Translations under genes and position numbers: made by a program
The notes under the pieces: generated by a model
The model's input: the letters and a program-made list of their open reading frames with translations, nothing else
Database searches by the model: none
What the model was told of the DNA's origin: nothing
In this document: positions 7,393 through 18,112 of the stretch, piece after piece
Position numbering within the stretch: the first letter of the stretch is position 1
How the letters are laid out: every line of letters starts with the position of its first letter
Source: Candidatus Planktophila versatilis
Lineage (GTDB): Bacteria > Actinomycetota > Actinomycetes > Nanopelagicales > Nanopelagicaceae
DNA length: 64,000 bases
Reading direction: 5' to 3'
Assembly: GCF_002288265.1 (NCBI RefSeq)
Contig: NZ_CP016778.1
Span: 496,001 to 560,000, forward strand

Positions 7393-8334
7393 ATGCAACA
7401 TATATCTGTGATGCGCGATCGTTGCGTAGAACTCCTTGCCCCTGCAATTGAAAAATCAGAGAACCCAGTTGTTATCGATGCAACTCTTGGTTTAGGTGGA
7501 CACACCGAAGCTCTTTTAGCGAGATTTGAAAACCTCACAGTTATCGGCATTGACCGAGATGAAATCGCGCTGGGTCGAGCGACAGAAAGACTTACCCCAT
7601 ATTCAGATCGATTAAAGACTGCCCATTGCGTCTTTGATGAAATTTCTGCAGTAGCAAAAAGCTTTGGCTTTAGCCATATCAATGGCGCCCTCTTTGATTT
7701 AGGGGTTTCCTCCATTCAACTTGATGAATCAGAACGCGGCTTTTCCTACTCCCAAGATGCCCCTCTTGATATGCGCATGGATCGCAGCCAAGGAATCACC
7801 GCATCTGAAATCGTTAATACCTACGAGCCAGGCAAATTAGTTCACATTCTTCGCACCTACGGGGAAGAGAAGTTTGCAACCCGCATCGTTGAAAACATTG
7901 TCAAAGCCCGCGCCAAAGCGCCCCTAAATTCAACGACTGAACTTGCCACGCTAGTAAAAGAGAGCATTCCGGCCGCCACTAGGCGCACAGGAGGAAATCC
8001 AGCAAAGCGCACCTTTCAGGCCCTACGTATTGAAGCAAATGATGAACTTGGAGCAATTTCGCGCGCTCTTCCCGATGCCCTTGATTTATTAATGGTCGGC
8101 GGACGCTTAGTTGTGATGTCGTTCCAATCGCTGGAAGATCGCATCGTTAAAGAGATTTTTGCCGAAGCATCAACATCTAAGAGCCCGCGTAATCTTCCAA
8201 TCGAACTTCCGGAATACGCGGCCAAATTCTCACTCGTCTTTCGTTCAAGTCAGACTCCGTCGGAGGAAGAGCTAGCAAGCAATCCACGCTCTGCTTCAGT
8301 TCGCCTTCGCGCAATTGAGCGGGTGGCTGCCTAA
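7393..8334 (+). CDS. rsmH: 16S rRNA (cytosine(1402)-N4)-methyltransferase
   Basis: About 313 residues. SAM-binding motif DATLGLGGHTEALL (about 28-41), GIDRDEIAL (about 51-59) and LFDLGVSSIQLD with DMRMDRSQG further on are diagnostic of RsmH/MraW, which methylates N4 of C1402 in the ribosomal P site. The ATG at 7393 is preferred because GGGGGAG lies just before it; an in-frame ATG 18 nt upstream overlaps that Shine-Dalgarno. The stop overlaps the ftsL start (TAATG). Confidence 0.95.
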   Translation: MQHISVMRDRCVELLAPAIEKSENPVVIDATLGLGGHTEALLARFENLTVIGIDRDEIALGRATERLTPYSDRLKTAHCVFDEISAVAKSFGFSHINGALFDLGVSSIQLDESERGFSYSQDAPLDMRMDRSQGITASEIVNTYEPGKLVHILRTYGEEKFATRIVENIVKARAKAPLNSTTELATLVKESIPAATRRTGGNPAKRTFQALRIEANDELGAISRALPDALDLLMVGGRLVVMSFQSLEDRIVKEIFAEASTSKSPRNLPIELPEYAAKFSLVFRSSQTPSEEELASNPRSASVRLRAIERVAA

Positions 8335-8744
8335 TGTCATTAGCAACTGCCCGCGCGCTATTGCCTTCGCGCACACCAGCGAAGAATCGCAAACCGGTGG
8401 GGGAGCGAACTGCCGATGTCATTCTTGGGCTATTTCCTGATGTGAATAGCGGAGCACGAGCTACTCAGAAATACTTTGCCAAGTTCCTGACAATTGTCAG
8501 CTTAGTTGGATTTCTTACACTTCTTGGAATCAATACCTTGCTCGCGCAAGATGCCTTTACGCTCTCGAATCTTAAATATGAAGCTAAGCAGTTGGCAGAT
8601 CAACGAGATGCGATTAATCGCGCCATCGATTCACATGCGGCGCCAGAAAATCTTGCTGCCGCTGCCACTCTGCTTGGGATGCGCCCATCTGAGACACCGG
8701 TATTCCTAGATCTCACTCCTACGGTGGGAGCAACCAATGGGTAA
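8334..8744 (+). CDS. ftsL: FtsL-like septal membrane protein
   Basis: 136 residues: cytoplasmic N-terminal about 50 residues, one transmembrane helix (FLTIVSLVGFLTLLGINTLL, about 50-69), then an extracytoplasmic coiled-coil (NLKYEAKQLADQRDAINRAI). This is the layout of FtsL/DivIC-type divisome proteins that bridge FtsQ and FtsWI. Sequence identity in this family is low; position between rsmH and ftsI is the main support. Overlaps rsmH by 1 nt and ftsI by 8 nt. Confidence 0.8.
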   Translation: MSLATARALLPSRTPAKNRKPVGERTADVILGLFPDVNSGARATQKYFAKFLTIVSLVGFLTLLGINTLLAQDAFTLSNLKYEAKQLADQRDAINRAIDSHAAPENLAAAATLLGMRPSETPVFLDLTPTVGATNG

Positions 8745-10542
8745 TTTGCGCCTGGCTCATTCAAGGATTGCCATCCTGGTTACTGTCATCTTTGGCGTGC
8801 TTATCCTCTTTGCCTGTCAGCTTGTTCGTGTGCAAGTAATTCAAGCCAATGCATATCAGGCTAAAGCAGCGAATGAGATGCAATCCACGAGAGTCATACC
8901 TGCCCCCCGTGGTGAAATCACCGATGTTAACGGAATTGGCTTTGCTCGTAGCGTCTCTGCTATCAATATTGTGGTTGACCAAACTCAGATTACCGACCCA
9001 GTTCGGGTTGCAGCATTTGTCGCTCCGATTTTAAATCTACCGGCAGAAGATATTCAAAGCAGCATTACGGGTACTCGAAAGTATTCAATTGTGCTTAAGA
9101 ATGCGCGTCCAGCGCTCTGGGATCGACTCACAGAAGAGCTCTATAACTACAACAAAACACTCGCAGGCAAGGAACTTGAGAATCGAATCATTGGTTTCTT
9201 TCCAGAACGTGTATTCATTCGCGAATATCCATCCGGTTCCCTGGTCTCATCACTGATCGGTTTTGTGCGCGCCGATGGCATTGGCGCATCAGGTCTGGAA
9301 TCAGGGCAGAACTCATTGATTACCGGCACCGATGGTCGTTACTCCTATGCCCGTGGATACGGTGCTGAAATACCAGGTTCGCAGCGCGAACTAGTCGCGG
9401 CCAAATCAGGAACCAACATTCGTCTCACAATTGATCGTGATGTTCAGTGGGTAGCAGCCGAAGCTATTGCGACAGCGGTAAAGGATTCAGCGGCATCGAA
9501 TGGAACGGTCATCGTGATGGATCCAAAAACGGGTGAAATTATTGCCCATGCAACTGCACCTACTTTTAATCCAAATAATACAAAAAGCGTTGAACTCTCA
9601 CTGATGCGAAATCCATCAGTGCAAGATGTGTATGAGCCGGGCTCGACTGGCAAAGTAATGACGATGGCAGCAGCACTTGAAGAGAAAACAGTTTCGCCCA
9701 CAACAGTCTTTACTGTGCCTTACATGCTTAGACGTGGTGGTGAGGCATTTCATGACCATGAAAAACATCCCATTCAGCATCTGACTACTTCCGGAATTCT
9801 TGCCGTCTCGAGCAATACTGGAACTATTCAGGTGGGTGAAACTCTCAGCCACGATACTTTGTATAACTACTTGCGAAAGTTTGGAATTGGATCAAAGACT
9901 GGTTCTGGACTTCCGGGTGAATCAGCTGGCCTCTTACGTCCCGTCTCGGATTGGTCTAGAACAACAGCTCCCACAGTTGCTTTCGGTCAAGGGTATTCAC
10001 TGACAGCAATGCAAGCGACGAGTGTCTTTGCCACCATTGCAAATAATGGAGTTCGCGTTTCTCCCACAGTGATTGCTGGAACAAGTGATGCATCAGGACA
10101 CTTCACGCCAGCTGCCAATAGAAGTTCCACGCGAGTGATCAGTGAGGACACAGCGGTAAAGCTACGAATCATGATGGAGAGCGTTGTCTCAGCCCATGGA
10201 ACCGCGCCGAGTGCGGCAATTCCTGGTTATCGAGTGGCTGGAAAGACAGGAACAGCTAACCGATATGACCAAAACACTGGTCGCTACAGCGGTTACACCG
10301 CATCCTTTATTGGATTCGCACCAGCAGATGCTCCTCGTTATGTCATCAGTGTTACTTTGCAAGATCCCAAGAATGGCCACTGGGGCGGATCACTTGGTGG
10401 ACCAGTATTTAAGAAGGTAATGACTTTCGCATTGCAATCAGAAAATGTTGCACCCACTGGAACCAAGGTCCTGCCGGTGGCGCTGACTAAATCAGAGCTG
10501 GCACGAGCTCGCGTGACACAGATTGCGACGAAAACCCAATGA
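8737..10542 (+). CDS. ftsI: Division-specific penicillin-binding protein (transpeptidase)
   Basis: 601-residue class B PBP. An N-terminal transmembrane anchor (about 8-30) precedes the PBP dimerisation domain beginning APRGEITD. The transpeptidase domain has SxxK in GSTGKVMT (catalytic Ser about 302), SSN at about 357 and KTGTAN at about 502. It crosslinks septal peptidoglycan with FtsW. No PASTA domains at the C-terminus. Embedded in the dcw operon, overlapping ftsL and murE. Confidence 0.95.
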   Translation: MGNLRLAHSRIAILVTVIFGVLILFACQLVRVQVIQANAYQAKAANEMQSTRVIPAPRGEITDVNGIGFARSVSAINIVVDQTQITDPVRVAAFVAPILNLPAEDIQSSITGTRKYSIVLKNARPALWDRLTEELYNYNKTLAGKELENRIIGFFPERVFIREYPSGSLVSSLIGFVRADGIGASGLESGQNSLITGTDGRYSYARGYGAEIPGSQRELVAAKSGTNIRLTIDRDVQWVAAEAIATAVKDSAASNGTVIVMDPKTGEIIAHATAPTFNPNNTKSVELSLMRNPSVQDVYEPGSTGKVMTMAAALEEKTVSPTTVFTVPYMLRRGGEAFHDHEKHPIQHLTTSGILAVSSNTGTIQVGETLSHDTLYNYLRKFGIGSKTGSGLPGESAGLLRPVSDWSRTTAPTVAFGQGYSLTAMQATSVFATIANNGVRVSPTVIAGTSDASGHFTPAANRSSTRVISEDTAVKLRIMMESVVSAHGTAPSAAIPGYRVAGKTGTANRYDQNTGRYSGYTASFIGFAPADAPRYVISVTLQDPKNGHWGGSLGGPVFKKVMTFALQSENVAPTGTKVLPVALTKSELARARVTQIATKTQ

Positions 10543-12038
10543 TTCGCCCGCTTACAAATTTCTCCCTCAACCTATCTGAGGTGGCGCAACTTGTAAGCGC
10601 TGAAAATACTGAGGCAATCAAGAAATTAGCTGCAGGTATTGAAATCACAGGAGTAGTGCACTCTGATTCCGAAGTTGAAGCTGGAGATATCTTCTTAGCA
10701 ATTCCAGGAACAAAGGTGCATGGGGCAAACTTCATCGCAGCAGCCGTTGCTCGGGGAGCAGTTGCAGTTGTTACTGATGTAGCTGGCGCAGCCCTCACAA
10801 GCGCCCTACCTACCTTGGTAGTAAAAGATGTTCGCAGCGCTGGCGCCATGATTGCCTCATCTTTATATAAAGATCCCACTCGGGACTTAGCCACTATCGG
10901 CATCACCGGCACCAACGGCAAGACCACGGTATCTACCTTGCTCTATCAACTCTTTGCAGGTGCCGGGCGCGAGAGCGGACTTATCGGCACCATCGAAACC
11001 AGGATTGGATCTGAAGTTCTCAAAAGTGTGAGAACTACGCCGGAGGCACCTGAATTACAGGCTCTATCTGCGGTGATGCGGGAGCGACATATGCGATCGA
11101 TTGTGATGGAGGTTTCTAGTCACGCGCTATCCATGAATCGCGTGAAAGCTTCTCACTTTGCAATCGTTGGTTTTACTAATCTCTCGCAAGATCATCTTGA
11201 TTTTCATAAGGATCTGGAATCCTATTTCGCAGCTAAGGCAAAGCTATTTACATACGAGTATGCCGATCTTGGTTTTATCAATATTGATAATGAGTATGGT
11301 GCAAGACTGGCGGCGCAGTGCGAAATCCCAGTTGTCACACTTTCGCGAACCAATAGCGCTGCCCAATGGCACTTCACTGCGATTCACACCATTGCATCAG
11401 GGGCTGAGATCAGTATCAGAGGTAACGGTGGAATTCTGATTGAGAGTAAAACTTCCTTACTCGGTGGATATAACTTAGATAATCTGCTGATGGCAGTTGC
11501 CATCGCACACGAATCTGGAATTGATCCTGTTGAAATCGCTGCACTGATTCCTGCTCTTACCGGAGCCCCCGGCAGAGTGGAACCTATTTCACTAGGACAG
11601 AATTTCACCGCACTGGTGGATTATGCGCATTCACCTGATGCCGTTGAGAAAGTACTTGCAGCAGCGCGCGAATTCACAACTGGGAAAGTGATTGCAGTAT
11701 TAGGTTGTGGTGGAGATCGAGATGCCACCAAGCGCCCTCTGATGGGACAGGCACTTGCCAGCGGTAGTGATGTGGCAATCTTTACTAGCGATAATCCACG
11801 TAGCGAGAGCCCGGCGGAGATCTTGCGCCAGATGACATCGAAGGTGGATATCAATGAACCATCAAAGATTATTGAAGATCGTTTAGCTGCGATTACCTAT
11901 GCGGTGAACCTGGCCTCTGTTGGGGATACCGTCTTGATTCTGGGTAAAGGTCACGAAGTGGGCCAGGAAGTCGCTGGCGTTATTACTCCATTTGATGATC
12001 GACTCACGCTGGCGCAAGCGATTGAGGCAAAAAAATGA
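10539..12038 (+). CDS. murE: UDP-MurNAc-tripeptide synthetase (meso-DAP-adding)
   Basis: 499 residues. Mur ligase ATP motif GITGTNGKTTVS at about 121-131, central and C-terminal Mur ligase domains, and DNPRSESP (Asp about 419), the motif associated with meso-diaminopimelate specificity. It adds the third residue of the peptidoglycan stem, so this organism should have DAP-type peptidoglycan. Starts in the ATGA overlap with ftsI. Confidence 0.95.
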   Translation: MIRPLTNFSLNLSEVAQLVSAENTEAIKKLAAGIEITGVVHSDSEVEAGDIFLAIPGTKVHGANFIAAAVARGAVAVVTDVAGAALTSALPTLVVKDVRSAGAMIASSLYKDPTRDLATIGITGTNGKTTVSTLLYQLFAGAGRESGLIGTIETRIGSEVLKSVRTTPEAPELQALSAVMRERHMRSIVMEVSSHALSMNRVKASHFAIVGFTNLSQDHLDFHKDLESYFAAKAKLFTYEYADLGFINIDNEYGARLAAQCEIPVVTLSRTNSAAQWHFTAIHTIASGAEISIRGNGGILIESKTSLLGGYNLDNLLMAVAIAHESGIDPVEIAALIPALTGAPGRVEPISLGQNFTALVDYAHSPDAVEKVLAAAREFTTGKVIAVLGCGGDRDATKRPLMGQALASGSDVAIFTSDNPRSESPAEILRQMTSKVDINEPSKIIEDRLAAITYAVNLASVGDTVLILGKGHEVGQEVAGVITPFDDRLTLAQAIEAKK

Positions 12039-13414
12039 TTCCTATGCAGGGGTTGAAAATCGCAGAAATTGTCGGTGGCACATTCCATGGTGATGATGTC
12101 ACGGTCACACAGGCACCTGTCATTAATTCTGGGAAAGCGATTACGGGTTCCATCTTTCTTGCAATTAAGGGTGAGAATGCGGACGGTCATGATTTTGTGG
12201 AAGATGCACGTGCACACGGTGCAGTGCTCACGCTAGGAAGCAAGGCAGTACCTGGTCCTCACATTATTGTCGATGATGTCGTTCTCGCAATAGGAAAATT
12301 GGCGCACCATGTTCGCATGCAACTGCCAAACCTCACAGTTATTGGAATTACTGGATCGCAAGGAAAAACAACGACGAAGGAGTTACTGGCCTCAGTACTT
12401 TCCAATGTTGCCAAGACAGTTGCCCCATCTGGAAATTTCAACAATGACTTGGGAATGCCAATTTCATTATTAGAGTGCATGGAAGAGACTCGATATTGCG
12501 TTGTGGAGATGGGTGCGCGCCACGCAGGTGATATTGCTAGGTTGGCTGCTATTGCTGCGCCCAATATTGGCGTTGTCTTAAAAGTTGGCTCTGCCCATAA
12601 AGGTGAATTTGGTTCAGTTGAAATGATTGCGCGAACCAAGTCCGAATTAATTTCGGCTTTGGCACCGAGCGCCGTTGCAATTTTAGGAACCTATGATGAG
12701 TTCACGCCAAAGATGGCGGCGCTTCATAGCGGAAAGACCTCTTACTTTGGCGAAAAAAGTAGCTGTGATATTCGTGCCACAGATATTGAATTCCGCGAAG
12801 GCAGAGCTCATTTTGATTTAGTGACACCGGAGGGCAGAACCGCGGTAGGACTACGTATCGTTGGCTTGCACCAAGTTGCCAACGCGCTTGCCGTTGCAGC
12901 TGTTGCCACCGAACTCGGACTCTCACTTGATCAGATTGCTGGTGGGTTATCAACGGCAGAATCTGGTGCTAAATGGCGGATGGAGATTATTGAACTTCCG
13001 CAATTGCTTTTGATTAACGATGCCTATAACGCCAGTCCAGAGTCCATGGTTGCAGCCCTTGGCACGTTAGCTCTCTTTGCCCAAGAACGCGGGGGAGAGT
13101 CATGGGCATTCTTGGGAAAGATGCAGGAGCTCGGCGAGTCATCCCAATCTGACCATGCCGATATTGGCACCCTTGCCTCTGAGCTTGGAATTGACCATCT
13201 GGTCTGTGTCAATGCACCGGAGTATGCAAGCTCAGCAGAAAATGGATCTCACACCACAATCCATTTATGTGCGAGCAAAGATGAGGCGAGTGCTATTGCG
13301 CGCAACCTCAACCAAGGTGATGTGGTCTTAGTCAAGGCGTCTCGTTCCGAGAAACTTGAAGAGTTAGCGCAAATGATTTCGGTGCAATGGAGTGAAGGGA
13401 TGGTTGCAGAGTGA
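12035..13414 (+). CDS. murF: UDP-MurNAc-tripeptide:D-Ala-D-Ala ligase
   Basis: 459 residues with the Mur ligase P-loop [13 protein letters not shown] at about 104-116, NNDLGMP, and the C-terminal [12 protein letters not shown] motif typical of MurF. It adds D-Ala-D-Ala to complete the UDP-MurNAc pentapeptide. ATGA overlap with murE upstream and GTGA overlap with mraY downstream. Confidence 0.94.
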   Translation: MIPMQGLKIAEIVGGTFHGDDVTVTQAPVINSGKAITGSIFLAIKGENADGHDFVEDARAHGAVLTLGSKAVPGPHIIVDDVVLAIGKLAHHVRMQLPNLTVIGITGSQGKTTTKELLASVLSNVAKTVAPSGNFNNDLGMPISLLECMEETRYCVVEMGARHAGDIARLAAIAAPNIGVVLKVGSAHKGEFGSVEMIARTKSELISALAPSAVAILGTYDEFTPKMAALHSGKTSYFGEKSSCDIRATDIEFREGRAHFDLVTPEGRTAVGLRIVGLHQVANALAVAAVATELGLSLDQIAGGLSTAESGAKWRMEIIELPQLLLINDAYNASPESMVAALGTLALFAQERGGESWAFLGKMQELGESSQSDHADIGTLASELGIDHLVCVNAPEYASSAENGSHTTIHLCASKDEASAIARNLNQGDVVLVKASRSEKLEELAQMISVQWSEGMVAE

Positions 13415-14469
13415 AACTTATTTTGGTCGCTGGCGCCCTCGCACTCTTCTTCTCTCTCTTCGGAACTCCCGTTTTGATCAAAGCACTTGCCCGGCGCGGC
13501 TATGGGCAAATCATCAGAGATGACGGTCCAACTACCCACCACACTAAACGTGGCACCCCCACTATGGGTGGCATCATCATTATTTTTTCCGCACTTATTT
13601 CATACTTACTTGCCCACTTAGTACTGGGAAGCACTATCTCAGTTTCAGCAGTTCTTATCCTCGGCCTGGTTGTAGCACTTGGGCTCGTTGGTTTTCTCGA
13701 TGACTACATGAAAGTCGCGAGACAGAATTCAGCTGGAATATCAGGCAAGGCAAAGATTTTTGGCCAAGTATTTTTTGCTTCCATTTTTGGATATCTCGGA
13801 ACTCATTTCCCTGATAAAGATGGCCTGACTCCTATCTCACTTAATCTCTCGACCCTGCGCGATACCAGCATTTCACTCGGCCCAATTCTGGTTGTTGTGT
13901 GGATTGCATTTATGGTGACCGCTACAAGTAACGGAGTCAATCTCACCGATGGCCTTGACGGTCTTGCTAGCGGTGCATCTGTGATGACCTTCCTTGCTTT
14001 CATACTTATTGGAGTGTGGGAGTTCGGGCAAAGTTGTGCGGTAGCAGTGACAGCTAATTGTTATAACGTTCGAGATCCACTTGACCTCGCAGTTCTTGCT
14101 GCTGCATTTGCAGGTGCCTGTACCGGATTCCTGTGGTGGAATGCATCACCGGCCAAGATCTTTATGGGTGACACCGGCTCACTTGCACTCGGTGGAGCGC
14201 TAGCCGGGATGGCTGCTTCACTTCGGGTAGAGCTTCTCTTAATTCCACTTGGTGGAATCTTTGTCATCATCACGCTCTCAGTTGCACTTCAAGTTATCTA
14301 CTTCAAAGCAACTGGTGGAAAGCGCTTATTTAAGATGGCTCCGTTGCAACACCATTTCGAATTGCTGGGTTGGGGAGAAGTCACGATCGTGCTGCGATTC
14401 TGGATTATTGCTGGCCTGAGTGTGGCGCTCGGACTTGGACTCTTTTATACCCAGTGGGTTGCTGGATAA
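13411..14469 (+). CDS. mraY: Phospho-MurNAc-pentapeptide transferase (lipid I synthase)
   Basis: 352-residue polytopic membrane enzyme. Signatures: TPTMGG near residue 48, DDYMKV (paired catalytic Asp, about 97), [12 protein letters not shown] (third Asp) and [11 protein letters not shown] near the C-terminus. Transfers phospho-MurNAc-pentapeptide to undecaprenyl phosphate at the inner face of the membrane. GTG start overlapping murF. Confidence 0.95.
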   Translation: MKLILVAGALALFFSLFGTPVLIKALARRGYGQIIRDDGPTTHHTKRGTPTMGGIIIIFSALISYLLAHLVLGSTISVSAVLILGLVVALGLVGFLDDYMKVARQNSAGISGKAKIFGQVFFASIFGYLGTHFPDKDGLTPISLNLSTLRDTSISLGPILVVVWIAFMVTATSNGVNLTDGLDGLASGASVMTFLAFILIGVWEFGQSCAVAVTANCYNVRDPLDLAVLAAAFAGACTGFLWWNASPAKIFMGDTGSLALGGALAGMAASLRVELLLIPLGGIFVIITLSVALQVIYFKATGGKRLFKMAPLQHHFELLGWGEVTIVLRFWIIAGLSVALGLGLFYTQWVAG

Positions 14470-14482
14470 ATACCAGGTAGCT

Positions 14483-15880
14483 ATGCCACAGAATTTATAT
14501 GTCGAATTATCTGACAAACGCATCCTGGTAGCAGGGGCAGGTGTCACAGGAGTTGCTGCAGCGCGTGCACTGATCAAGCGTGGCGCGCAGGTAAAAGTCA
14601 CGGATGAAAAGGTTCGAGAGTTGGAAGGTTTTGATCTGCTTGCACTAGCTGATGTAGAAATTTCAGAGTTTGATTTACTACTTTTATCTCCAGGCTGGCG
14701 CGAAGATCATCCGCTGGTGAGCTCTGCCCGAAAAATAGAAGTTCCCATCATTAATGAGATCGACCTCGCCTGGAGCCTTAAAAGCCCTACTCAAAAATGG
14801 ATTGGCCTGACCGGAACAAATGGCAAGACATCAACGGTAGAACTCACCGCACACATGATTCGTACTGGCGGAGTTTCTGCTCTTGCCTGCGGAAATGTAG
14901 GAACAACCGTGATTGAAGCTGTTGAATCCCCAGAAAAGTATGAGTTCCTGGTTCTCGAACTTTCATCTTTCCAGCTGCATTGGTTAGAAGATGCGCATTT
15001 CGTCTCGGTAGCAATTCTTAATATTGCCGAAGATCACGTTGATTGGCATGGAAGCCTTGATGCCTATGCTGCAGATAAATTCTCTCTTCTAGAAAAGAGC
15101 AATACTGCAATTCTTAACGCAGAAGATGGGCGGGTAGTTACCCATAGTGCGCACTGGCAGGGGCGAAAGGTGTTTTTCTCACTGGATACTCCGGCGCCAG
15201 GTGAAATTGGAATCGTGGAAGAACTCCTTGTTGATCGCGCCTTTGTGGCAGATGCCCAAGAAGCTGCCATGTTCTGCGAACTCGCTGAAGTATTGCCTAC
15301 CGTTCCGCACAATGTTTCCAATGCTCTTGCGGCTGCAGGGCTAGCCAGAACTGCTGGTATCGATCACGAGAAGATCCGGGCAGCGATTACGACATTTAGA
15401 CCTGGACGACATCGCATTGAAACTGTTTTAGAGAAAGATCGCATTACCTGGATTAATGATTCCAAGGCTACAAACCCACACGCAGCAGCTGCCTCAATCA
15501 TGTCCGCACTTTCGGTGATCTGGGTTGCTGGTGGGCTAGCTAAGGGTGCTGCAATGGGAGATCTCATCGAGCGAGTCAAGAGTCGGGTTCGCATTGCCAT
15601 TCTTATTGGCGCCGACCGTGAATTAATTGCAGCAGAGTTGCGTTCACACGCCCCACAGATTGAAATCATCATGATTGATGCACCTGCCAACTATCAGATT
15701 GGTGCAACTGATAACGCTCTAATGGAGTCGGTAGTCAGAGGCGCGCGCGAGAAGGCGTTGCCAGGGGACACGGTTCTCCTTGCACCTGCGTGCGCGTCTA
15801 TGGATCAATTTCTCTCCTACGCCGATCGTGGAGATAGATTTACCCAAGCAGTTAAGAAGGTAGTTGAAAATGGCAACTAA
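14483..15880 (+). CDS. murD: UDP-MurNAc-L-Ala:D-Glu ligase
   Basis: About 465 residues. N-terminal Rossmann-like motif VAGAGVTGVAAARAL, ATP motif GLTGTNGKTSTVE at about 109-121, NDSKATNPHAA in the central domain and a C-terminal Mur ligase domain. Adds D-Glu. I start at ATG 14483, which follows AGGTAG and the mraY stop by 13 nt, rather than at an ATG 63 nt further upstream inside mraY. Confidence 0.93.
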   Translation: MPQNLYVELSDKRILVAGAGVTGVAAARALIKRGAQVKVTDEKVRELEGFDLLALADVEISEFDLLLLSPGWREDHPLVSSARKIEVPIINEIDLAWSLKSPTQKWIGLTGTNGKTSTVELTAHMIRTGGVSALACGNVGTTVIEAVESPEKYEFLVLELSSFQLHWLEDAHFVSVAILNIAEDHVDWHGSLDAYAADKFSLLEKSNTAILNAEDGRVVTHSAHWQGRKVFFSLDTPAPGEIGIVEELLVDRAFVADAQEAAMFCELAEVLPTVPHNVSNALAAAGLARTAGIDHEKIRAAITTFRPGRHRIETVLEKDRITWINDSKATNPHAAAASIMSALSVIWVAGGLAKGAAMGDLIERVKSRVRIAILIGADRELIAAELRSHAPQIEIIMIDAPANYQIGATDNALMESVVRGAREKALPGDTVLLAPACASMDQFLSYADRGDRFTQAVKKVVENGN

Positions 15881-17033
15881 GACACGTGAAACTTTCTTAG
15901 CCAAACCCGTCAATCATTTATACATGCTATTGGTGAGCGCCGGCGCACTTAGTTTCTTAGGGCTAGTGATGGTTTTTTCTGCCTCATCAATCCATGCACT
16001 TGATACGCGTGGAACTGCGCTAGCTATAGTTATACGGCAATTCCTATTCTTGCTCTTGGCACTTCCGCTAGCAGCCTATCTTGCAAAGTTAAGCGCTCAG
16101 CAATGGAATGCATTCGGCAAACTTGGATTTATCCTCTCCATTGCAATTCTCATGATTCTCTTGATTCCTGGTGTTGGTAGGACAGTCAATGGAAATACGA
16201 ACTGGATTGATTTCAAATACTTTGATGTGCAGCCAAGTGAAATTGCGAAATTCTTTATGATCCTATGGGCGAGCCATCAACTGGCTCGGCGAGAGCAAAG
16301 TGGCAAGTTTGATACTCATGTTCTGAAGTTGATTGCCCCCGCCTTCTGTTTCATTCTCTTCTTAGTGATGCTAGGCAGGGACTTGGGAACTGCCTCGGTC
16401 ATTGCCGTGATTTTGGCTGGATTACTCTTCGTCTCAGGAATCAGATTGCGAGTTTTCGGCACTATCTGCGTAATAGGTGCCATGATATTTGCAGCACTTG
16501 TCGTGACATCGAGCTATCGCATGCAGAGATTCTTAGTCTTTCTCGATCCATTTGCACCAGAAGATTACAAAGATCTCGGATGGCAGCCAGCCCACAGTTT
16601 GCTCGGACTTGCCAGTGGTGGACTCTTCGGTGTCGGCCTCGGTGGCAGTCGTCAGAAATGGGGAAACCTTCCCGAGGCACATACAGATTTCATCTTCTCG
16701 GTCATCGGTGAAGAGTTAGGACTTGTTGGGACACTGGGAGTTCTCGTACTGATTGCTACCTTGATTTACAGCATCTTTAGAATTGGATTACGTGCACAAG
16801 ATCCGATGACTCGATATGCATGTGCTGGAATCGGTGTGTGGATTGCAGTGCAATCATTTTTGAATCTTGGTTCGGCAACGAGCCTTCTTCCGGTCGTAGG
16901 AGTCACACTGCCGCTAGTTTCCTACGGTGGTTCGGCACTCGTTGCAACAATTTGCGCTCTGGGCTTTGTTGCTGGTGCGGCTCTGCGCGATCCTGAAGTG
17001 CGAAGAGAAATTGTAAAGAAGCGCCAGAAGTGA
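15870..17033 (+). CDS. ftsW: Septal peptidoglycan polymerase (SEDS family)
   Basis: About 387 residues, around ten transmembrane helices. SEDS signatures: LVMVFSASSI in the first helix, GxTVNGNTNWI-type loop, FKYFDVQPSEIAKF, and PLVSYGGSAL near the C-terminus. FtsW polymerises lipid II at the septum with FtsI. Start ATG 15870 follows AAGAAGG; a TTG 6 nt earlier is possible. Overlaps the murD end by 11 nt. Confidence 0.94.
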   Translation: MATKTRETFLAKPVNHLYMLLVSAGALSFLGLVMVFSASSIHALDTRGTALAIVIRQFLFLLLALPLAAYLAKLSAQQWNAFGKLGFILSIAILMILLIPGVGRTVNGNTNWIDFKYFDVQPSEIAKFFMILWASHQLARREQSGKFDTHVLKLIAPAFCFILFLVMLGRDLGTASVIAVILAGLLFVSGIRLRVFGTICVIGAMIFAALVVTSSYRMQRFLVFLDPFAPEDYKDLGWQPAHSLLGLASGGLFGVGLGGSRQKWGNLPEAHTDFIFSVIGEELGLVGTLGVLVLIATLIYSIFRIGLRAQDPMTRYACAGIGVWIAVQSFLNLGSATSLLPVVGVTLPLVSYGGSALVATICALGFVAGAALRDPEVRREIVKKRQK

Positions 17034-18112
17034 CTCACATTCTCTTTGCCGGTGGTGGCACCGCAGGACATATCGAACCTGCTCTCGCCGTTGCTCGTCA
17101 ATGGAAATCGGCACATCCCCAAGACCGCATCGATTTCCTGGGCACTTCTACTGGGCTAGAGACAAGACTTATTCCAGAGGCAGGATTTAACCTGCTACTC
17201 ATCACCAAAGTGCGCATTGCTCGTTCACTCGCGCCTTCATTAATTCTGGCACCGCTGACGCTGATCAAATCTATTGCGCAGTGCCTGACACATCTGCGCG
17301 GTGTTGACCTCCTTGTTGGATTTGGTGGATATGTTTCGGGGCCCGCATATATTGCGGCAGCGCTCAGGCGCGTTCCCATCGTTATTCATGAAGCAAATGC
17401 CAAGCCCGGTATGGCTAATCGCTTGGGTGCACTTTTTACAAAGCACACTGCTGTTGCTTACCCTGTCACTACTGGTTCTCTTGCGCATTCACTTATCGTG
17501 GGCCTGCCGCTAAAAGAAAATATTGCGCTGGCATTTTCGCGCGCCGAGCAAAATTGGAGTGGAGCGCGAGTGGCAGCTAAATCCGCCCTCGGCTTTGATG
17601 GGCAGAAGCCGCTGATATTTGTCTTTGGCGGCTCTCAAGGATCGACTGCTATCAATAGCGTGATCACTGAATCTAAGGGTGAGCTGGCAGTGCGAGGAAT
17701 TCAAATTTTGCATGGCGCTGGTGGCTCAGCCGAAATCATGTCATCGGATGAGAACTACCAAGTTCACCCCTACATTTCCGATATGGCAACAGCGTATTTA
17801 GCAGCGGATCTCATTATTTCTCGAAGCGGCGCTGTGACATGTGCTGAGGTGGGTACCTTGGGAAAGTTTGCACTCTTTATTCCGCTGCCAGTAGGTAATG
17901 GTGAACAGCGACTGAATGCCGCAGAGTTAGTCAGTAGCGCTCGAGCAGAAATTTGTGATCAAAGAGAGTTCACGTCTAGTTGGCTCATCGGAAATATCGA
18001 GCGACTTCTGGCCAAGAGCGCCCAGTGCCAAGCAAGTGGCTCCGCTAAAGATATACAGGCAGCTGCAAAGATTGCATCACTGATGGAATTTGTGCTGGCG
18101 GGAGGAAAATAA
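17030..18112 (+). CDS. murG: UDP-GlcNAc:lipid I GlcNAc transferase
   Basis: 360-residue GT28 glycosyltransferase. N-terminal GGGTAGHIEPALAVA motif, VGFGGYVSGP, VIHEANAKPGMANR, then the UDP-GlcNAc-binding FVFGGSQGSTAIN and ISRSGAVTCAEV in the C-terminal half. Makes lipid II at the cytoplasmic membrane face. GTGA overlap with ftsW and no gap to murC. Confidence 0.95.
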   Translation: MTHILFAGGGTAGHIEPALAVARQWKSAHPQDRIDFLGTSTGLETRLIPEAGFNLLLITKVRIARSLAPSLILAPLTLIKSIAQCLTHLRGVDLLVGFGGYVSGPAYIAAALRRVPIVIHEANAKPGMANRLGALFTKHTAVAYPVTTGSLAHSLIVGLPLKENIALAFSRAEQNWSGARVAAKSALGFDGQKPLIFVFGGSQGSTAINSVITESKGELAVRGIQILHGAGGSAEIMSSDENYQVHPYISDMATAYLAADLIISRSGAVTCAEVGTLGKFALFIPLPVGNGEQRLNAAELVSSARAEICDQREFTSSWLIGNIERLLAKSAQCQASGSAKDIQAAAKIASLMEFVLAGGK